Source: Runella slithyformis DSM 19594 (GTDB taxonomy: Bacteria; Bacteroidota; Bacteroidia; Cytophagales; Spirosomataceae). Taken from it: a stretch of 64,000 nt of DNA. Shown here one piece after another: positions 17,996 through 26,865 of this stretch. The stretch is taken from positions 4,353,001 to 4,417,000 of the forward strand of contig NC_015703.1 of assembly GCF_000218895.1 (NCBI RefSeq). The letters are read 5' to 3'. The notes under the pieces are model-generated. The model was not told the DNA's origin. It searched no databases and saw only the letters and a program-made list of their open reading frames with translations. A program made the position numbers and the translations under genes. Each line of letters begins with the position of its first letter. Within the stretch, counting starts at the first letter, position 1.

Positions 17996-18730
17996 ATGAA
18001 AGCCCTTATCATTGACGACGAAAGGCTTGCTCGTAATGAGCTGCGCCGATTGCTTGAAAATTTTCCCAAAATTGAAGTTGTTGGCGAAGCGGCTAACGTA
18101 GATGAAGCCATTAAATTGGTCAATGAACTCCGTCCGGATCTGTTGTTTTTGGATATTCAAATGCCCGGTAAAAACGGTTTTGAACTATTGGAAGCACTGG
18201 AAGATGATACCATTCCGGAAGTGATCTTTACAACGGCCTACGACGAGTACGCCCTGAAAGCCTTCGAATACAATGCACTGGATTATATACTTAAGCCCAT
18301 TGATCTGCCTCGGTTGAGCGAAGCAGTCCATCGGGTGTTTGAGGAACTGGACCGTAAGCATGAACATGATTCACTTGCCGAACGTAAAATGTTGGGCGAA
18401 AATGATCAGGTATTTATCAAAGACGGTGAAAAATGCTGGTTTGTAAAACTCGGCAAAGTTCGTCTTTTTGAATCCATGGGTAACTATGTTCGTCTGCACT
18501 TTGATGACCAAAAACCATTGGTACTCAAGTCATTGAATGCCTTGGAAGATCGCTTGGATCCTATTTCGTTTTTTCGTGCCAATCGTAAGCACATTATTAA
18601 TCTTCAATGGATTGACAAAATTGAGCCTTGGTTTTCGGGCGGCCTTTTGGTGACGCTCAGAGGAAGTGGCGAGAAAATTGAGATTTCGCGCCGTCAGGCC
18701 ATTCGTTTCAAAGATATGCTGAGCCTTTGA
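17996..18730 (+). CDS. LytTR-family response regulator
   Basis: 244 aa. Receiver domain with the acidic pair DDE (residues about 6-8), phospho-acceptor Asp in LLFLDIQMPGKNGF, and Lys in YILKPIDLP. The C-terminal LytTR DNA-binding domain (residues about 140-244) holds the FESMGNYVRLHF and FFRANRKHIINLQWI motifs. Forms a pair with the upstream histidine kinase. Confidence 0.93.
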   Translation: MKALIIDDERLARNELRRLLENFPKIEVVGEAANVDEAIKLVNELRPDLLFLDIQMPGKNGFELLEALEDDTIPEVIFTTAYDEYALKAFEYNALDYILKPIDLPRLSEAVHRVFEELDRKHEHDSLAERKMLGENDQVFIKDGEKCWFVKLGKVRLFESMGNYVRLHFDDQKPLVLKSLNALEDRLDPISFFRANRKHIINLQWIDKIEPWFSGGLLVTLRGSGEKIEISRRQAIRFKDMLSL

Positions 18731-18740
18731 TGAAGCAGGG

Positions 18741-18806
18741 AGTATTCAGTTGGCAGTTTATATAAGAAAAACGTATTTATTTACTGACGGCTGCCAACTG
18801 AATACT
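18741..18806. repeat. Long inverted repeat between convergent genes
   Basis: AGTATTCAGTTGGCAG (18741-18756) and its exact complement (18791-18806) form a 16-bp stem around a 34-base AT-rich spacer, filling the gap between the LytTR gene and the convergent oxidoreductase gene. It could terminate transcription in both directions, or be a copy of a mobile palindromic repeat. Confidence 0.75.
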
Positions 18807-18814
18807 GTCAGCTC

Positions 18815-20200
18815 TTATTGTAATTTTATCTCCATCGACTTCCCGCTTTTGCGGCTTGCTTCGGCCATAAAGCCCATCACGTGGCTTTCTATGGATGCTT
18901 CAATGGTAGACGTCAGCAATGCCCGATTATTCTGGGCTACGGCCTGAACAAAGTTTTGCATCAGGCCATGATCACCGCCACCGTGGCCCGAAGTATTAAA
19001 TTCTTTCTGCGCGCTGGCTTTCCAAAGGGTCACTTCTTTGGTGCGAAAATCGGTTACTTTGATCAGGTCATTATCACCTTCGATCTCGCCCATGCTGAAC
19101 ATTACGCGGGTTTTTCGGGCTTCCCAGGCCGTGAAAGCTTCCAAGCCAAAGGTGGCTAAAATGCCGTTGCCAAATTGAAAGATACTCGTATAATGGTCGG
19201 GCTGGTCGTTGTTCATGCGATAGACACAACGGCCGTAATTGGAGGTTTTGAGCCGCTCCAAGATGGCGGGGCCCTGCAGTGCCGGGTCTTCGGGAACATC
19301 CAGTACGTGAATGCGTTTTTTCTGTTCGTAATAGACCTTAATGGCCGAAAAAGGGCATTCACGCTCTACTTTACAACCTTCTACGCAACGTTCGGTGCTG
19401 CCCGCAGGCGCATTTTCGAGTTTAAACCATTTGAGGTTGCCGTAGGCCGAAACAGTCTTGGCCGGCGTATTGGCTATCCAGCGCATGATGTCCAGATCAT
19501 GACTGGATTTGGCAAGAATAAGGGGATTTGTTTTTTCGGCCTCGTGCCAGTTGCCCCGCACGTACGAGTGGGCCATGTGTACGTGTTCGATGCCTTCCAA
19601 ATGATTGATACTGATCATTTCACCCAAGGTTCCCGACGCACAAAGCTCTTTCAGCTTACGGAAGTAAGCCGTATAACGCAGGACGTGACACACCGCAATG
19701 ATGCTTTTGGATTTCTTTGTGGCGGCCAAAATATCCAGACACTCCTGTAATGAAGGCGAAATGGGCTTTTCGAGCAATATATGATACCCCATTTCCAGGG
19801 CTTTTATAGCCGGGCCGTAGTGAAGGGTGTCCGGGGTGGAGATGATGACGGCATCGGCAAATTTGGGGACTTTAAACACATCTTCCCACGTGACAAAGCG
19901 ATGATTGGCTTCGATGCCGTGGGTTTTGGCAAAGCGCTCATTGCGAAATTCATTCGGCTCCGCTACGCCTACCATTTTGACGTCGCCGGGATAAGCCACG
20001 GCGTAGCGACCATATACATTGCCCCGATTTCCGGCGCCCAATACAATGGCCGTAATGGGCTGAGCGAGTGAGATATAATCGGGGTTTTCCGGAAAAGTAA
20101 TTTCTCTGATCTCATTGGCTTGGGCGGTCGAGGTCAGGGCGGCGGCCCCGGCGGTCAGGCCGAGGGTTTTGAGTACATCGCGGCGGTTAAGGGTTGGCAT
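18815..20200 (-). CDS. Tat-exported Gfo/Idh/MocA family oxidoreductase
   Basis: 461 aa. N-terminal twin-arginine signal NRRDVLKTLGLTAGAAALTS, so it is folded with its cofactor before export to the periplasm. The NAD(P)-binding Rossmann domain begins at about residue 47 (AIVLGAGNRGNVYGRYAV), and the EKP motif (HILLEKPISPSL) follows. The C-terminal alpha/beta domain includes SSHDLDIMRWI and a four-cysteine segment (CVEGCKVERECPF). Likely acts on a sugar or sugar derivative; substrate unknown. Members like this are common in Bacteroidota polysaccharide use. Confidence 0.92.
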   Translation of the reverse strand: MPTLNRRDVLKTLGLTAGAAALTSTAQANEIREITFPENPDYISLAQPITAIVLGAGNRGNVYGRYAVAYPGDVKMVGVAEPNEFRNERFAKTHGIEANHRFVTWEDVFKVPKFADAVIISTPDTLHYGPAIKALEMGYHILLEKPISPSLQECLDILAATKKSKSIIAVCHVLRYTAYFRKLKELCASGTLGEMISINHLEGIEHVHMAHSYVRGNWHEAEKTNPLILAKSSHDLDIMRWIANTPAKTVSAYGNLKWFKLENAPAGSTERCVEGCKVERECPFSAIKVYYEQKKRIHVLDVPEDPALQGPAILERLKTSNYGRCVYRMNNDQPDHYTSIFQFGNGILATFGLEAFTAWEARKTRVMFSMGEIEGDNDLIKVTDFRTKEVTLWKASAQKEFNTSGHGGGDHGLMQNFVQAVAQNNRALLTSTIEASIESHVMGFMAEASRKSGKSMEIKLQ

Positions 20201-20644
20201 AGGAATGGTAAATAGAAAAATAATAATTCCCTATTTTAAAACTTAGATTCAAAAAGTAATAAATCGGGATTAGGAATTTTGCTGCAGGAAATTGGCTCTA
20301 TTATTTAAGGTAAGTATAAAGATATTGAACAGTTGCGGCAATAAGCGCATCGGGAGTTTTAAAGGAATGTTGGCTTCTTAGTCTGATTGTCAACTGTTTG
20401 ATAGCTTCATTTTTAGAATGTTTTTTATTCCGGCAGCAAACAAAATATCAATAGTTGTATCTGCCGGGAGGTGAAACACATTTGGGTTACCTCGGTGATC
20501 TCGGCCGGAGCCGCTCCTGTTTTGAACCTTCATAAAAAGTCTGCTTTGTATTTCCAATGCCAAGAAAAAGGTTAATCAGTAACTCTTTTTCAATGGAGTA
20601 ATAATGAAAGGGAATTACGATTTATTATTACTCTATTGAAAATA
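20201..20644. other. Intergenic region with a coding relic
   Basis: About 440 bases between two minus-strand genes. Apart from the PIN-like relic listed separately I see no gene. An inverted repeat built on AATAGAGTAATAATA-type sequence (20594-20638 region) lies just downstream of the DinB gene stop and may end its transcript. Confidence 0.4.
20301..20429 (-). pseudogene. PIN-domain toxin C-terminal fragment
   Basis: The minus strand reads EAIKQLTIRLRSQHSFKTPD then ALIAATVQYLYTYLK and a stop at 20301. The LR...FKTPDALIAAT pattern is the conserved C-terminal part of VapC-like PIN ribonucleases, where the Asp of PDA is a metal ligand. No N-terminal half or start is present in frame, and upstream frames contain stops. 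No antitoxin gene is visible. Fragment only; the family assignment rests on this one motif. Confidence 0.4.
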
Positions 20645-21097
20645 TCATTCTCTCGACCACAGGATATAGTCCGTTGCCGGCAGCGGATGAAATACGGATT
20701 TGAGCGCTTCGATGATTTGACCTCGGTGGTAAGCGGCATGATGGTTTAAATGCGTCAGAATTTCACCGATGGGTGATTCAAAATATTCCCCTTTGGTGTT
20801 TCGATACTTTATGATTTTGTTAAAATCGGCTTCGTCAAGGTCCTTTACGTAGCTGTCCCATTTTTGGTAACTGAGGTCGGCGGTTTCTTTGAGCCACGAA
20901 ACGGGTAACAGATCCCATACGCCTACCACCAAATGGTCATTGGTAAGGCGGGTAAACCAGACCATTTGTGCATTCAAAATGTGACTGGTGAGGAGAACGG
21001 CACGTTCGGGGGGAGTGTCGAGTTTTTCCAGCGCTTCGATGATGCGCAAATTGGCCCAATAATCGTATTGGAGCAGGCGGATATGGTATGCTTTCAT
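20645..21097 (-). CDS. DinB family protein
   Basis: 150 aa four-helix-bundle protein. Start segment YHIRLLQYDYWANLRIIEAL and the HLNHHAAYHRGQIIEAL motif give the three-His metal site of DinB/YfiT proteins. Often thiol-dependent transferases; substrate unknown. Confidence 0.88.
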   Translation of the reverse strand: MKAYHIRLLQYDYWANLRIIEALEKLDTPPERAVLLTSHILNAQMVWFTRLTNDHLVVGVWDLLPVSWLKETADLSYQKWDSYVKDLDEADFNKIIKYRNTKGEYFESPIGEILTHLNHHAAYHRGQIIEALKSVFHPLPATDYILWSRE

Positions 21098-21255
21098 GGG
21101 ATGACGTTAAGTCATGCCAAGTTGTGAAAAATCGTTCAAACCGACAAGGACTTTGGTCTTGTTTTCCCATTTAATGCTGTACCGTCAGTCGGTTACTGAT
21201 CACCAAGTATCACCGACCGACGGTGTATGCGGCAGAAATAAAATTCTTAAGGGTA

Positions 21256-22257
21256 TTACCATTTTATCAAAGCAGACGCCCATGTAAACCCGCTTCCGAA
21301 AGCGGCGAGGCAGATAAGATCACCTTCCTTGACGCGGCCTTCTTCCCAGGCTTCCGTAAGCGCAATGGGGATGGAAGCGGCGGTGGTATTGCCGTATTTA
21401 TGGATATTACTGATGACTTGGTCTTCCCGCAGTTTCATTTGATCGCGGACGTATTCACTGATACGGATGTTGGCCTGATGCGGTACCAGCAACGAAATAT
21501 CTTCGGGTTGGTAACCGTTGGCGTCTAAAGCTTCGCGAATGGCTTCTGCAAAACGAACCACGGCGTGCTTGAAGACCGCGTTGCCGTTCATGACTACTTC
21601 AAAGCCGCCTTCGTCGATCATTTCTTTGGTCGCCGAGCGTACGGGCCGGCTGCTGCCGGGGTCTTTGACGTACAGGTCTTCGGCAAAACGGCCATCGGCG
21701 TGGAGGTGAGTGGAAAGAATGCGGTGGGAGACATCTTCGGTCGTCTGCAAAACGGCTGCACCGGCACCGTCACCAAAAATAACCGCTACGTTGCGGCCTT
21801 TGGTACTTTTGTCGGTCCAGGTCGATTGGATTTCTGCACCTACCACCAAAATGGTTTTGTACATGCCCGTTTTAATGAACTGGTCGGCAATGGAAAGGGC
21901 ATACACAAAGCCGGAGCATTGCTCCCGAATATCAACGACCGGAATACCGACAAGGCCCAGCTCGCGTTGCATCAGAAAAGCCGAACCCGGAAAGAAATAA
22001 TCGGGCGTGATGGTGGCATAGACAATCATCTCTACGTCAGCGGGTTGAAGGCCTGCGCGTTCAAGTGCCTGCCTCGCCGCCGCCGTTGCCATGCTCGAAT
22101 TGGTTTCTTTGCCGTAGGTAAAATAACGTCGTTCCCGAATGCCGGTCCGTTCCCGGATCCATTGGTCGGAAGTTTCCATGAATTGGGTCAGATCATCGTT
22201 GGTTACTACCTGTTCAGGAACGTAATAACCCAAACCTGTGATTTTGGAATAAGGCAT
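21256..22257 (-). CDS. fabH: Beta-ketoacyl-ACP synthase III
   Basis: 333 aa. Condenses acyl-CoA with malonyl-ACP to start fatty-acid chains. The catalytic triad is visible: Cys in DIREQCSGFVYAL, His in LLVPHQANIRI and Asn in HKYGNTTAASIPIAL. The N-terminal ETSDQWIRERTGIRERR motif is typical. Bacteroidota carry several FabH-like paralogues, so this one may be specialised. Part of a minus-strand run with purS and pssA. Confidence 0.9.
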   Translation of the reverse strand: MPYSKITGLGYYVPEQVVTNDDLTQFMETSDQWIRERTGIRERRYFTYGKETNSSMATAAARQALERAGLQPADVEMIVYATITPDYFFPGSAFLMQRELGLVGIPVVDIREQCSGFVYALSIADQFIKTGMYKTILVVGAEIQSTWTDKSTKGRNVAVIFGDGAGAAVLQTTEDVSHRILSTHLHADGRFAEDLYVKDPGSSRPVRSATKEMIDEGGFEVVMNGNAVFKHAVVRFAEAIREALDANGYQPEDISLLVPHQANIRISEYVRDQMKLREDQVISNIHKYGNTTAASIPIALTEAWEEGRVKEGDLICLAAFGSGFTWASALIKW

Positions 22258-22353
22258 TGTGTGTTGAAGTTAATTGTTAAAAGGTATTTGTCAAAGGGCT
22301 CGCCCCTTAACTCCCTTACCCAACGGGGATGCTGTGCCCTGCGTTAACTTCTT

Positions 22354-22605
22354 CTAAGCTTCTTTCAGCGAATAGGTATAATCTTCCATGATCATATTGG
22401 CCAATAACTTACTGCAGGCCGTTTCTACCTGCTGTTGAGCGGCCGCTTCTGAATCAGCGTCTAAGGCCAGTGTGATATGCTTACCAATGCGTACATCAGA
22501 CACGTCGTCGATGCCCAGATTGTGAAGACCCAATTTAACGGCTTTGCCTTGAGGGTCCAGAATCTCTTTTTGGGGCATGACGTTGATTTCGGCGATGAAT
22601 TTCAT
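22354..22605 (-). CDS. purS: Phosphoribosylformylglycinamidine synthase subunit PurS
   Basis: 83 aa, full length for PurS, the small structural subunit that bridges PurL and PurQ in step four of purine synthesis. Seen: KFIAEINVMPQKEILDPQGKA at the start, LGIDDVSDVRIGKHITLAL in the middle and the C-terminal ACSKLLANMIMEDYTYSL. purL and purQ are not in the window. Confidence 0.92.
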   Translation of the reverse strand: MKFIAEINVMPQKEILDPQGKAVKLGLHNLGIDDVSDVRIGKHITLALDADSEAAAQQQVETACSKLLANMIMEDYTYSLKEA

Positions 22606-22696
22606 AGTGAAATTTTGAGATGTTAAATAGATTGAGAGAAGCTTATTTTTAAGACAGACACTGGGGTGAATCCGGCAGAAAGGTAAACTTCAGTGG

Positions 22697-23398
22697 TTAA
22701 AATTTGAAAATTCGTTGAAACACCGACAACACTATGTAAAGCGCTACGATCAGTGGAATGGCTGCAAATTTCAGCAAAAACCCTAAAATCACCGCCAATA
22801 GGATAAAAATATATTTGAGTTGGTTGTCTTTCAGGCCAAAGGTCTTGAATTTGAACGCTAAAAGCGGAAGCTCACACACCAATAAATACGACATCAAAAG
22901 AGTGTACCCTACCAATACGTATTGGTTGATGATCCAGGGTTCAAACTCAGGGTGATTGCGTAATATAAAAGGTAAAGAGGCAACGAGAATCGCATTGGCG
23001 GGCGTTGGCACACCGATAAAAGAGTCCGTTTGTCGGGTATCGATGTTGAATTTGGCCAGCCGCAACCCCGAAAATACCGCCAAAATGAACGCACTGAACG
23101 AGATCATCATGGCACCGATGTCGAGGGAGGTGGTGGTACGCTCCAGCAATTGAAAAAGGATCATGGAAGGCAATACACCGAACGTAACCATATCGGCCAG
23201 CGAATCGAGCTCTTTGCCGATGGGCGAGGATTGGTTGAGCAAGCGGGCTGCAAAACCATCAAAAAAATCCAGAATTCCGGCAAATAAAATCAAATACCCC
23301 GAAAGCAGCAGATCTCCCCGAAAACTAAAAACAATGCCAAGACACCCGCAGAGCAGATTTCCGCAGGTCATCAAATTGGGAATGGTAAAAAGACGCAT
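22697..23398 (-). CDS. pssA: CDP-diacylglycerol-serine O-phosphatidyltransferase
   Basis: 233 aa membrane enzyme making phosphatidylserine, the precursor of phosphatidylethanolamine. The CDP-alcohol phosphatidyltransferase motif is complete (DGFAARLLNQSSPIGKELDS then LAD). Six to seven hydrophobic helices. Begins IPNLMTCGNLLCGCLGI, typical of the Bacteroidota type. Confidence 0.92.
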   Translation of the reverse strand: MRLFTIPNLMTCGNLLCGCLGIVFSFRGDLLLSGYLILFAGILDFFDGFAARLLNQSSPIGKELDSLADMVTFGVLPSMILFQLLERTTTSLDIGAMMISFSAFILAVFSGLRLAKFNIDTRQTDSFIGVPTPANAILVASLPFILRNHPEFEPWIINQYVLVGYTLLMSYLLVCELPLLAFKFKTFGLKDNQLKYIFILLAVILGFLLKFAAIPLIVALYIVLSVFQRIFKF

Positions 23399-23471
23399 AG
23401 GATCGGTACGGACAGGCTGTCCATGAATAAAAGTAAAAGTACTGCCTGTGAATGCTCATCAGGCAAAAAGA

Positions 23472-24110
23472 TCAGTTAAGAAACGGGTTAGTGCGACGTT
23501 CCCGGCCGATGGTGGTCGGCTCCATGTGGCCCGCAAATACCTGATAGTCATCTTCCAACGTCATAAATTTTGTTTGTATGCTTCGGATGAGTGCGGCATG
23601 GTCACACAGTGGGAAATCCGTGCGTCCTACGCTTCCTCTGAACAGCACATCGCCGCCAATGACAAATCGTTGGGTGTGATTGACAAAAGCCAAATGCCCC
23701 GGAGCGTGCCCCGGTACGAACAGCGTTTCCAGGGTAGAATGACCAAACGTGATGACATCTCCCTCTTCTAAAAAGGCATCCGCTTCTACCGGCTCATAGC
23801 CTCTAATGCCCCATAACTGACAACGGTTTTCGACGGAGGATAAAATGGGCAATTCATTTTTGTGCATGTACATTTTTACCCCATATTTGCGCTTTACATA
23901 CGCACTGCCAAAGACGTGGTCGAGGTGGGCGTGGGTTTGAAGAAGCATTGTTACCTTCAATCCTTCCTGCTCAATAAAACGGGATAAGGTCTCTTTTTCC
24001 GATTGCATAAGGCAACCCGGGTCAATGACAACCGCTTCATTGGTTTCGTCGTAAAGTACGTAGGTGTTTTCGGCAAAAGGGGAGAACTCGAAAGATTGGA
24101 TTTGAATCAT
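23472..24110 (-). CDS. MBL-fold metallohydrolase (glyoxalase II-like)
   Basis: 212 aa. The metal motif THAHLDHVFG is present, with the later VPGHAPGHLAF, GGDVLFRGSVGRTDF and a C-terminal VFAGHMEPTTIGRE. This is the short class lacking the C-terminal helical domain of true GloB; it likely hydrolyses a thioester. Divergent from the LOG-family gene. Confidence 0.9.
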   Translation of the reverse strand: MIQIQSFEFSPFAENTYVLYDETNEAVVIDPGCLMQSEKETLSRFIEQEGLKVTMLLQTHAHLDHVFGSAYVKRKYGVKMYMHKNELPILSSVENRCQLWGIRGYEPVEADAFLEEGDVITFGHSTLETLFVPGHAPGHLAFVNHTQRFVIGGDVLFRGSVGRTDFPLCDHAALIRSIQTKFMTLEDDYQVFAGHMEPTTIGRERRTNPFLN

Positions 24111-24169
24111 ACAGGCTTCGTCATATTCAACCGTAAAATTACTAAACTATTCTGTAAACACTATCAGCA

Positions 24170-24919
24170 ATGACCGATAACCCACCCAAAACCCCTTTTA
24201 TTGACCAAAATTCAGGTCATTATTACTTAGAAGGCCCCAAAAGCCGACGGTTTGAGTTTTTATTTATTTTAGATGTGATGTGGGAGTTTTTGAAGGGGAT
24301 TCGCGCCTTGCATTTTGTGGGTCCCTGCGTGACGGTCTTTGGCTCTGCACGGTTTAAGGAAGGCAGCGTGTATTATGAGCAGGCGCGCGAAGTGGGAAAA
24401 CGTATTGCAATGGAGTTGGGGCTTACCCTTATGACGGGCGGTGGTCCGGGCATCATGGAGGCGGCCAACCGAGGGGCTTTTGAAAGCGGAGGCCGCTCGG
24501 TGGGTTGCAACATTCAGTTGCCCTTTGAACAGCACGAAAATCCCTACATGCAAAAATGGGTGAAAATCAAGTACTTTTTTGTGCGCAAAGTCCTTTTGGT
24601 CAAGTATTCCTATGCGTTTGTGATCATGCCCGGGGGAGTGGGCACCATGGATGAATTTTTTGAAACACTGACCTTGATACAAACGGGAGTGATTCAAAAT
24701 TTTCCGTTGGTGGTGATCGGAAAAGAATACTATACGCCCATGATTTCGATGTTACAGAAAATGGCCGATCAGGGAACCATCTCCCCGAAAGACATGGACC
24801 TTCTTAAGTTTACTGATGATATAGACGAAGCCATTGAACACATACGATTGTATCTAACCGCCAATTTTCACGTTCACAAGCGCCGTCGGCCTATTTGGTG
24901 GCTTTTGGAAAAGAGGTAA
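24170..24919 (+). CDS. LOG-family (TIGR00730-like) Rossmann protein
   Basis: 249 aa. Contains the lysine-decarboxylase-like motif PGGVGTMDEFFETLTLIQTG and an upstream GGGPGIMEAANRGAFE segment, as in cytokinin phosphoribohydrolases (LOG) and bacterial YgdH/PpnN-like nucleosidases. Predicted to cleave the N-glycosidic bond of a nucleoside monophosphate. Its stop is immediately adjacent to the stop of the convergent SxtJ-like gene. Confidence 0.9.
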   Translation: MTDNPPKTPFIDQNSGHYYLEGPKSRRFEFLFILDVMWEFLKGIRALHFVGPCVTVFGSARFKEGSVYYEQAREVGKRIAMELGLTLMTGGGPGIMEAANRGAFESGGRSVGCNIQLPFEQHENPYMQKWVKIKYFFVRKVLLVKYSYAFVIMPGGVGTMDEFFETLTLIQTGVIQNFPLVVIGKEYYTPMISMLQKMADQGTISPKDMDLLKFTDDIDEAIEHIRLYLTANFHVHKRRRPIWWLLEKR

Positions 24920-25288
24920 TTACCAGATATTTTCCATGTCTTTTTTAGAATAGGTGTGGTTGCGCTCTACATACACACTCTTTCCAACAGGGCGTTTGAT
25001 ACCCATTGGGTTTTTTGTTGATAGGCGGTATAGCATCGCAATAGGCCACAAAAACACATAAAATACAATAGAAAGAATAACACGTGAATTGAACCAACCC
25101 AATCCTTCGGCTATTTTAAACCAGATCTTAACGATAAAATCCCCAACGACCGGAATGAAAATACTTACAACGCCCACAATACCGGCGGCATACAGTAAAT
25201 AAACAGCGGCAGATTTGAAAATAAACGAAAAGATAACCAGCCCGGTAACGATGACTAGCTGGGCTTTGCTTTTTTCAGCTTCAGACAT
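24920..25288 (-). CDS. SxtJ-like small membrane protein
   Basis: 122 aa from MSEAEKSK (an in-frame ATG at 25330 lies in repeat DNA). Three hydrophobic segments: LVIVTGLVIFSFIFKSAAVY, LLYAAGIVGVVSIFIPVVGD and VILSIVFYVFLWPIAMLYRL, the last followed by a basic cytosolic tail. The arrangement, with FKIAEGLGW before the last helix, matches the SxtJ family, which typically accompanies a carbamoyltransferase and a DUF5989 protein. That company is present here. Function unknown; probably part of a membrane step for a carbamoylated product. Confidence 0.75.
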   Translation of the reverse strand: MSEAEKSKAQLVIVTGLVIFSFIFKSAAVYLLYAAGIVGVVSIFIPVVGDFIVKIWFKIAEGLGWFNSRVILSIVFYVFLWPIAMLYRLSTKNPMGIKRPVGKSVYVERNHTYSKKDMENIW

Positions 25289-25293
25289 TTTTT

Positions 25294-25368
25294 GAGGAGT
25301 GAGGAGTGAGGAGTGAGGAGCGGGAATCACAGTTATTTCACTGCTCAGTTCTCACTCCTGACTCCTGA
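25294..25368. repeat. GGAGTGAGGAG-type intergenic repeat
   Basis: Several tandem GAGTGAG units (25294-25320) are followed, after about 30 bases, by their complement-like CTCACTCCTGACTCCTGA (25351-25368), giving a palindromic element between the DUF5989 and SxtJ-like genes. A related element is at 46082-46130. Confidence 0.65.
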
Positions 25369-25372
25369 ATGC

Positions 25373-25522
25373 TTAAAATAAGGTATAAATAAACGGAGCA
25401 ACGGCTGAGCCTCCGCCAATTACGATGATGACACCGATCAGTAGCAATAAAATAATCATTGGAGCTAACCACCACTTTTTTCGTTCACTCATGAAAGCAA
25501 AAAGGTCTTTTAGAAAATCCAT
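25373..25522 (-). CDS. DUF5989 small membrane protein
   Basis: 49 aa miniprotein: MDFLKDLFAFMSERKKWWLA, then a single membrane helix PMIILLLLIGVIIVIGGGSA and a short tail ending FIYTLF. The KKWW-L-P followed by a helix and GGGSAVAPFIY tail is the DUF5989 signature, a family found with carbamoyltransferases and SxtJ. Too short for usual ORF cut-offs but clearly coding. Confidence 0.85.
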   Translation of the reverse strand: MDFLKDLFAFMSERKKWWLAPMIILLLLIGVIIVIGGGSAVAPFIYTLF

Positions 25523-25665
25523 TTTTGATAAGTTTGGCGTTATTAATATTCATTTTATCCTAAAAAAATGATAAACCGAAAGGTTAATAACAGTTATAAA
25601 ATGTAATTAGACACAAATTTACACATTTTCAAGTTAAGAAACCGTCCGTACTGAATGCATTTTTT

Positions 25666-26793
25666 TTATTGCCCCTTCATCTTTTTGTATAATTCATCAG
25701 CGATGACCGTGTTTACTTTTGCGCTGGCATGTCCGTCATTTTTACCGACAATGCGCTCCTTAGGCGGAATATTTCCTAAATGTTCGCTCAGCCTAACTAC
25801 CGGAATTTTTTGATTAATGAAAAAATCTTCAATGGGTTTGGTATAGCCGTTGCTCTTCTCTACATTCTGTAAAAAAGGAACCATAACCACGTACATCGGC
25901 GCATTGTTCGCGTGAGCGTAATCCACGATTTTCTGAAGATCGCGCAGGTGTGGATGAAGGATGGTGGTATCAGTGTATGATTTTTGGACAAAATCCGTGA
26001 TGGAAGCCGGCGGCATGTGCGGGAATTGCCAATAAATAAAATTAGGTAAATAAAATCGCATGACCAACGATCCTACCCCCGGCAATTTGATATCATCGTA
26101 AGGTTTGAATTCCGTCAAGGTTAGTTTAGCATCTCGGGCGGCTTTTTCAATGTCATTCGGAAAATATTCCAATACCAGCACATCGGGTTTTATCGGAAAT
26201 TTCTGTAAGCGTTGAAACTCGTCGCGCGTATCTGAACCGGAAACCCCTAAATTATAGACGGCGTACCTGTCGGCACCCAGTTTTTTTTCCAATTGGTCCG
26301 AAAAGCGATCCTCAGTGTTGTTGAGCCCATGACCTGCGGCAAATGAATCACCTAAAACTAACACTTTTTTCTTTTTTTCGGTATTGGTTTTCGGAAAGTC
26401 ACGATAGCCTTCGGGCGTGATAGGTTTCCAATACTTGGCAAACCAAATTTGAGAAGCTTTGCTCAGGTCTCCTTCGTGGCTTTGCGAAATGAACATGAAC
26501 GCAATTTCCAATAATCCCGCCAACCATACTGTCATGATCCCGAGGGTGGCGATATTTGCCACGATTTTATTGCTTTTTGGGTTTTTGATTACGCCGTAGT
26601 AAAATATGCGAAGCAATTCAATCAAGACAAACAGTAAAGTCATTGCCTTAGCCAGCCGGATGAAAAAGTTATCCATCAGCCCTGCATAAGGGTAGTCAAA
26701 TGTGATGTTTATCTTATCGGGGAAGAATAAGAAAAACATCGGTACCGCCAAGATGACAAGTCGAACAAAAGATGTTACCAGTTTGGAAATCAT
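25666..26793 (-). CDS. SGNH/GDSL hydrolase-like membrane protein
   Basis: 375 aa. Three N-terminal membrane helices (residues 1-105), then an extracytoplasmic SGNH domain with block I VLVLGDSFAAGHGLN, an LGVSGSDTRDEF segment, LEYFPNDI (the N of block III) and a C-terminal NDGHASAKVN with the D-x-H pair. Could be an esterase or acyltransferase acting on a glycan or secondary metabolite. It follows the carbamoyltransferase gene by 72 bases in the same direction. Confidence 0.82.
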   Translation of the reverse strand: MISKLVTSFVRLVILAVPMFFLFFPDKINITFDYPYAGLMDNFFIRLAKAMTLLFVLIELLRIFYYGVIKNPKSNKIVANIATLGIMTVWLAGLLEIAFMFISQSHEGDLSKASQIWFAKYWKPITPEGYRDFPKTNTEKKKKVLVLGDSFAAGHGLNNTEDRFSDQLEKKLGADRYAVYNLGVSGSDTRDEFQRLQKFPIKPDVLVLEYFPNDIEKAARDAKLTLTEFKPYDDIKLPGVGSLVMRFYLPNFIYWQFPHMPPASITDFVQKSYTDTTILHPHLRDLQKIVDYAHANNAPMYVVMVPFLQNVEKSNGYTKPIEDFFINQKIPVVRLSEHLGNIPPKERIVGKNDGHASAKVNTVIADELYKKMKGQ

Positions 26794-26865
26794 AAAAATG
26801 CGTAGGGTATTGGCTATGGAAAAGAAAATGAACGTATGTGGAAAGTTATCTGACCGAAATCATCT

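Noticed and set aside
19175-19750. 191-codon open frame on the plus strand
   Set aside because: Antisense to the Gfo/Idh/MocA gene; no features of its own.
21565-22347. 260-codon open frame on the plus strand
   Set aside because: Antisense to fabH, with no domain features; a shadow of the coding bias of fabH.
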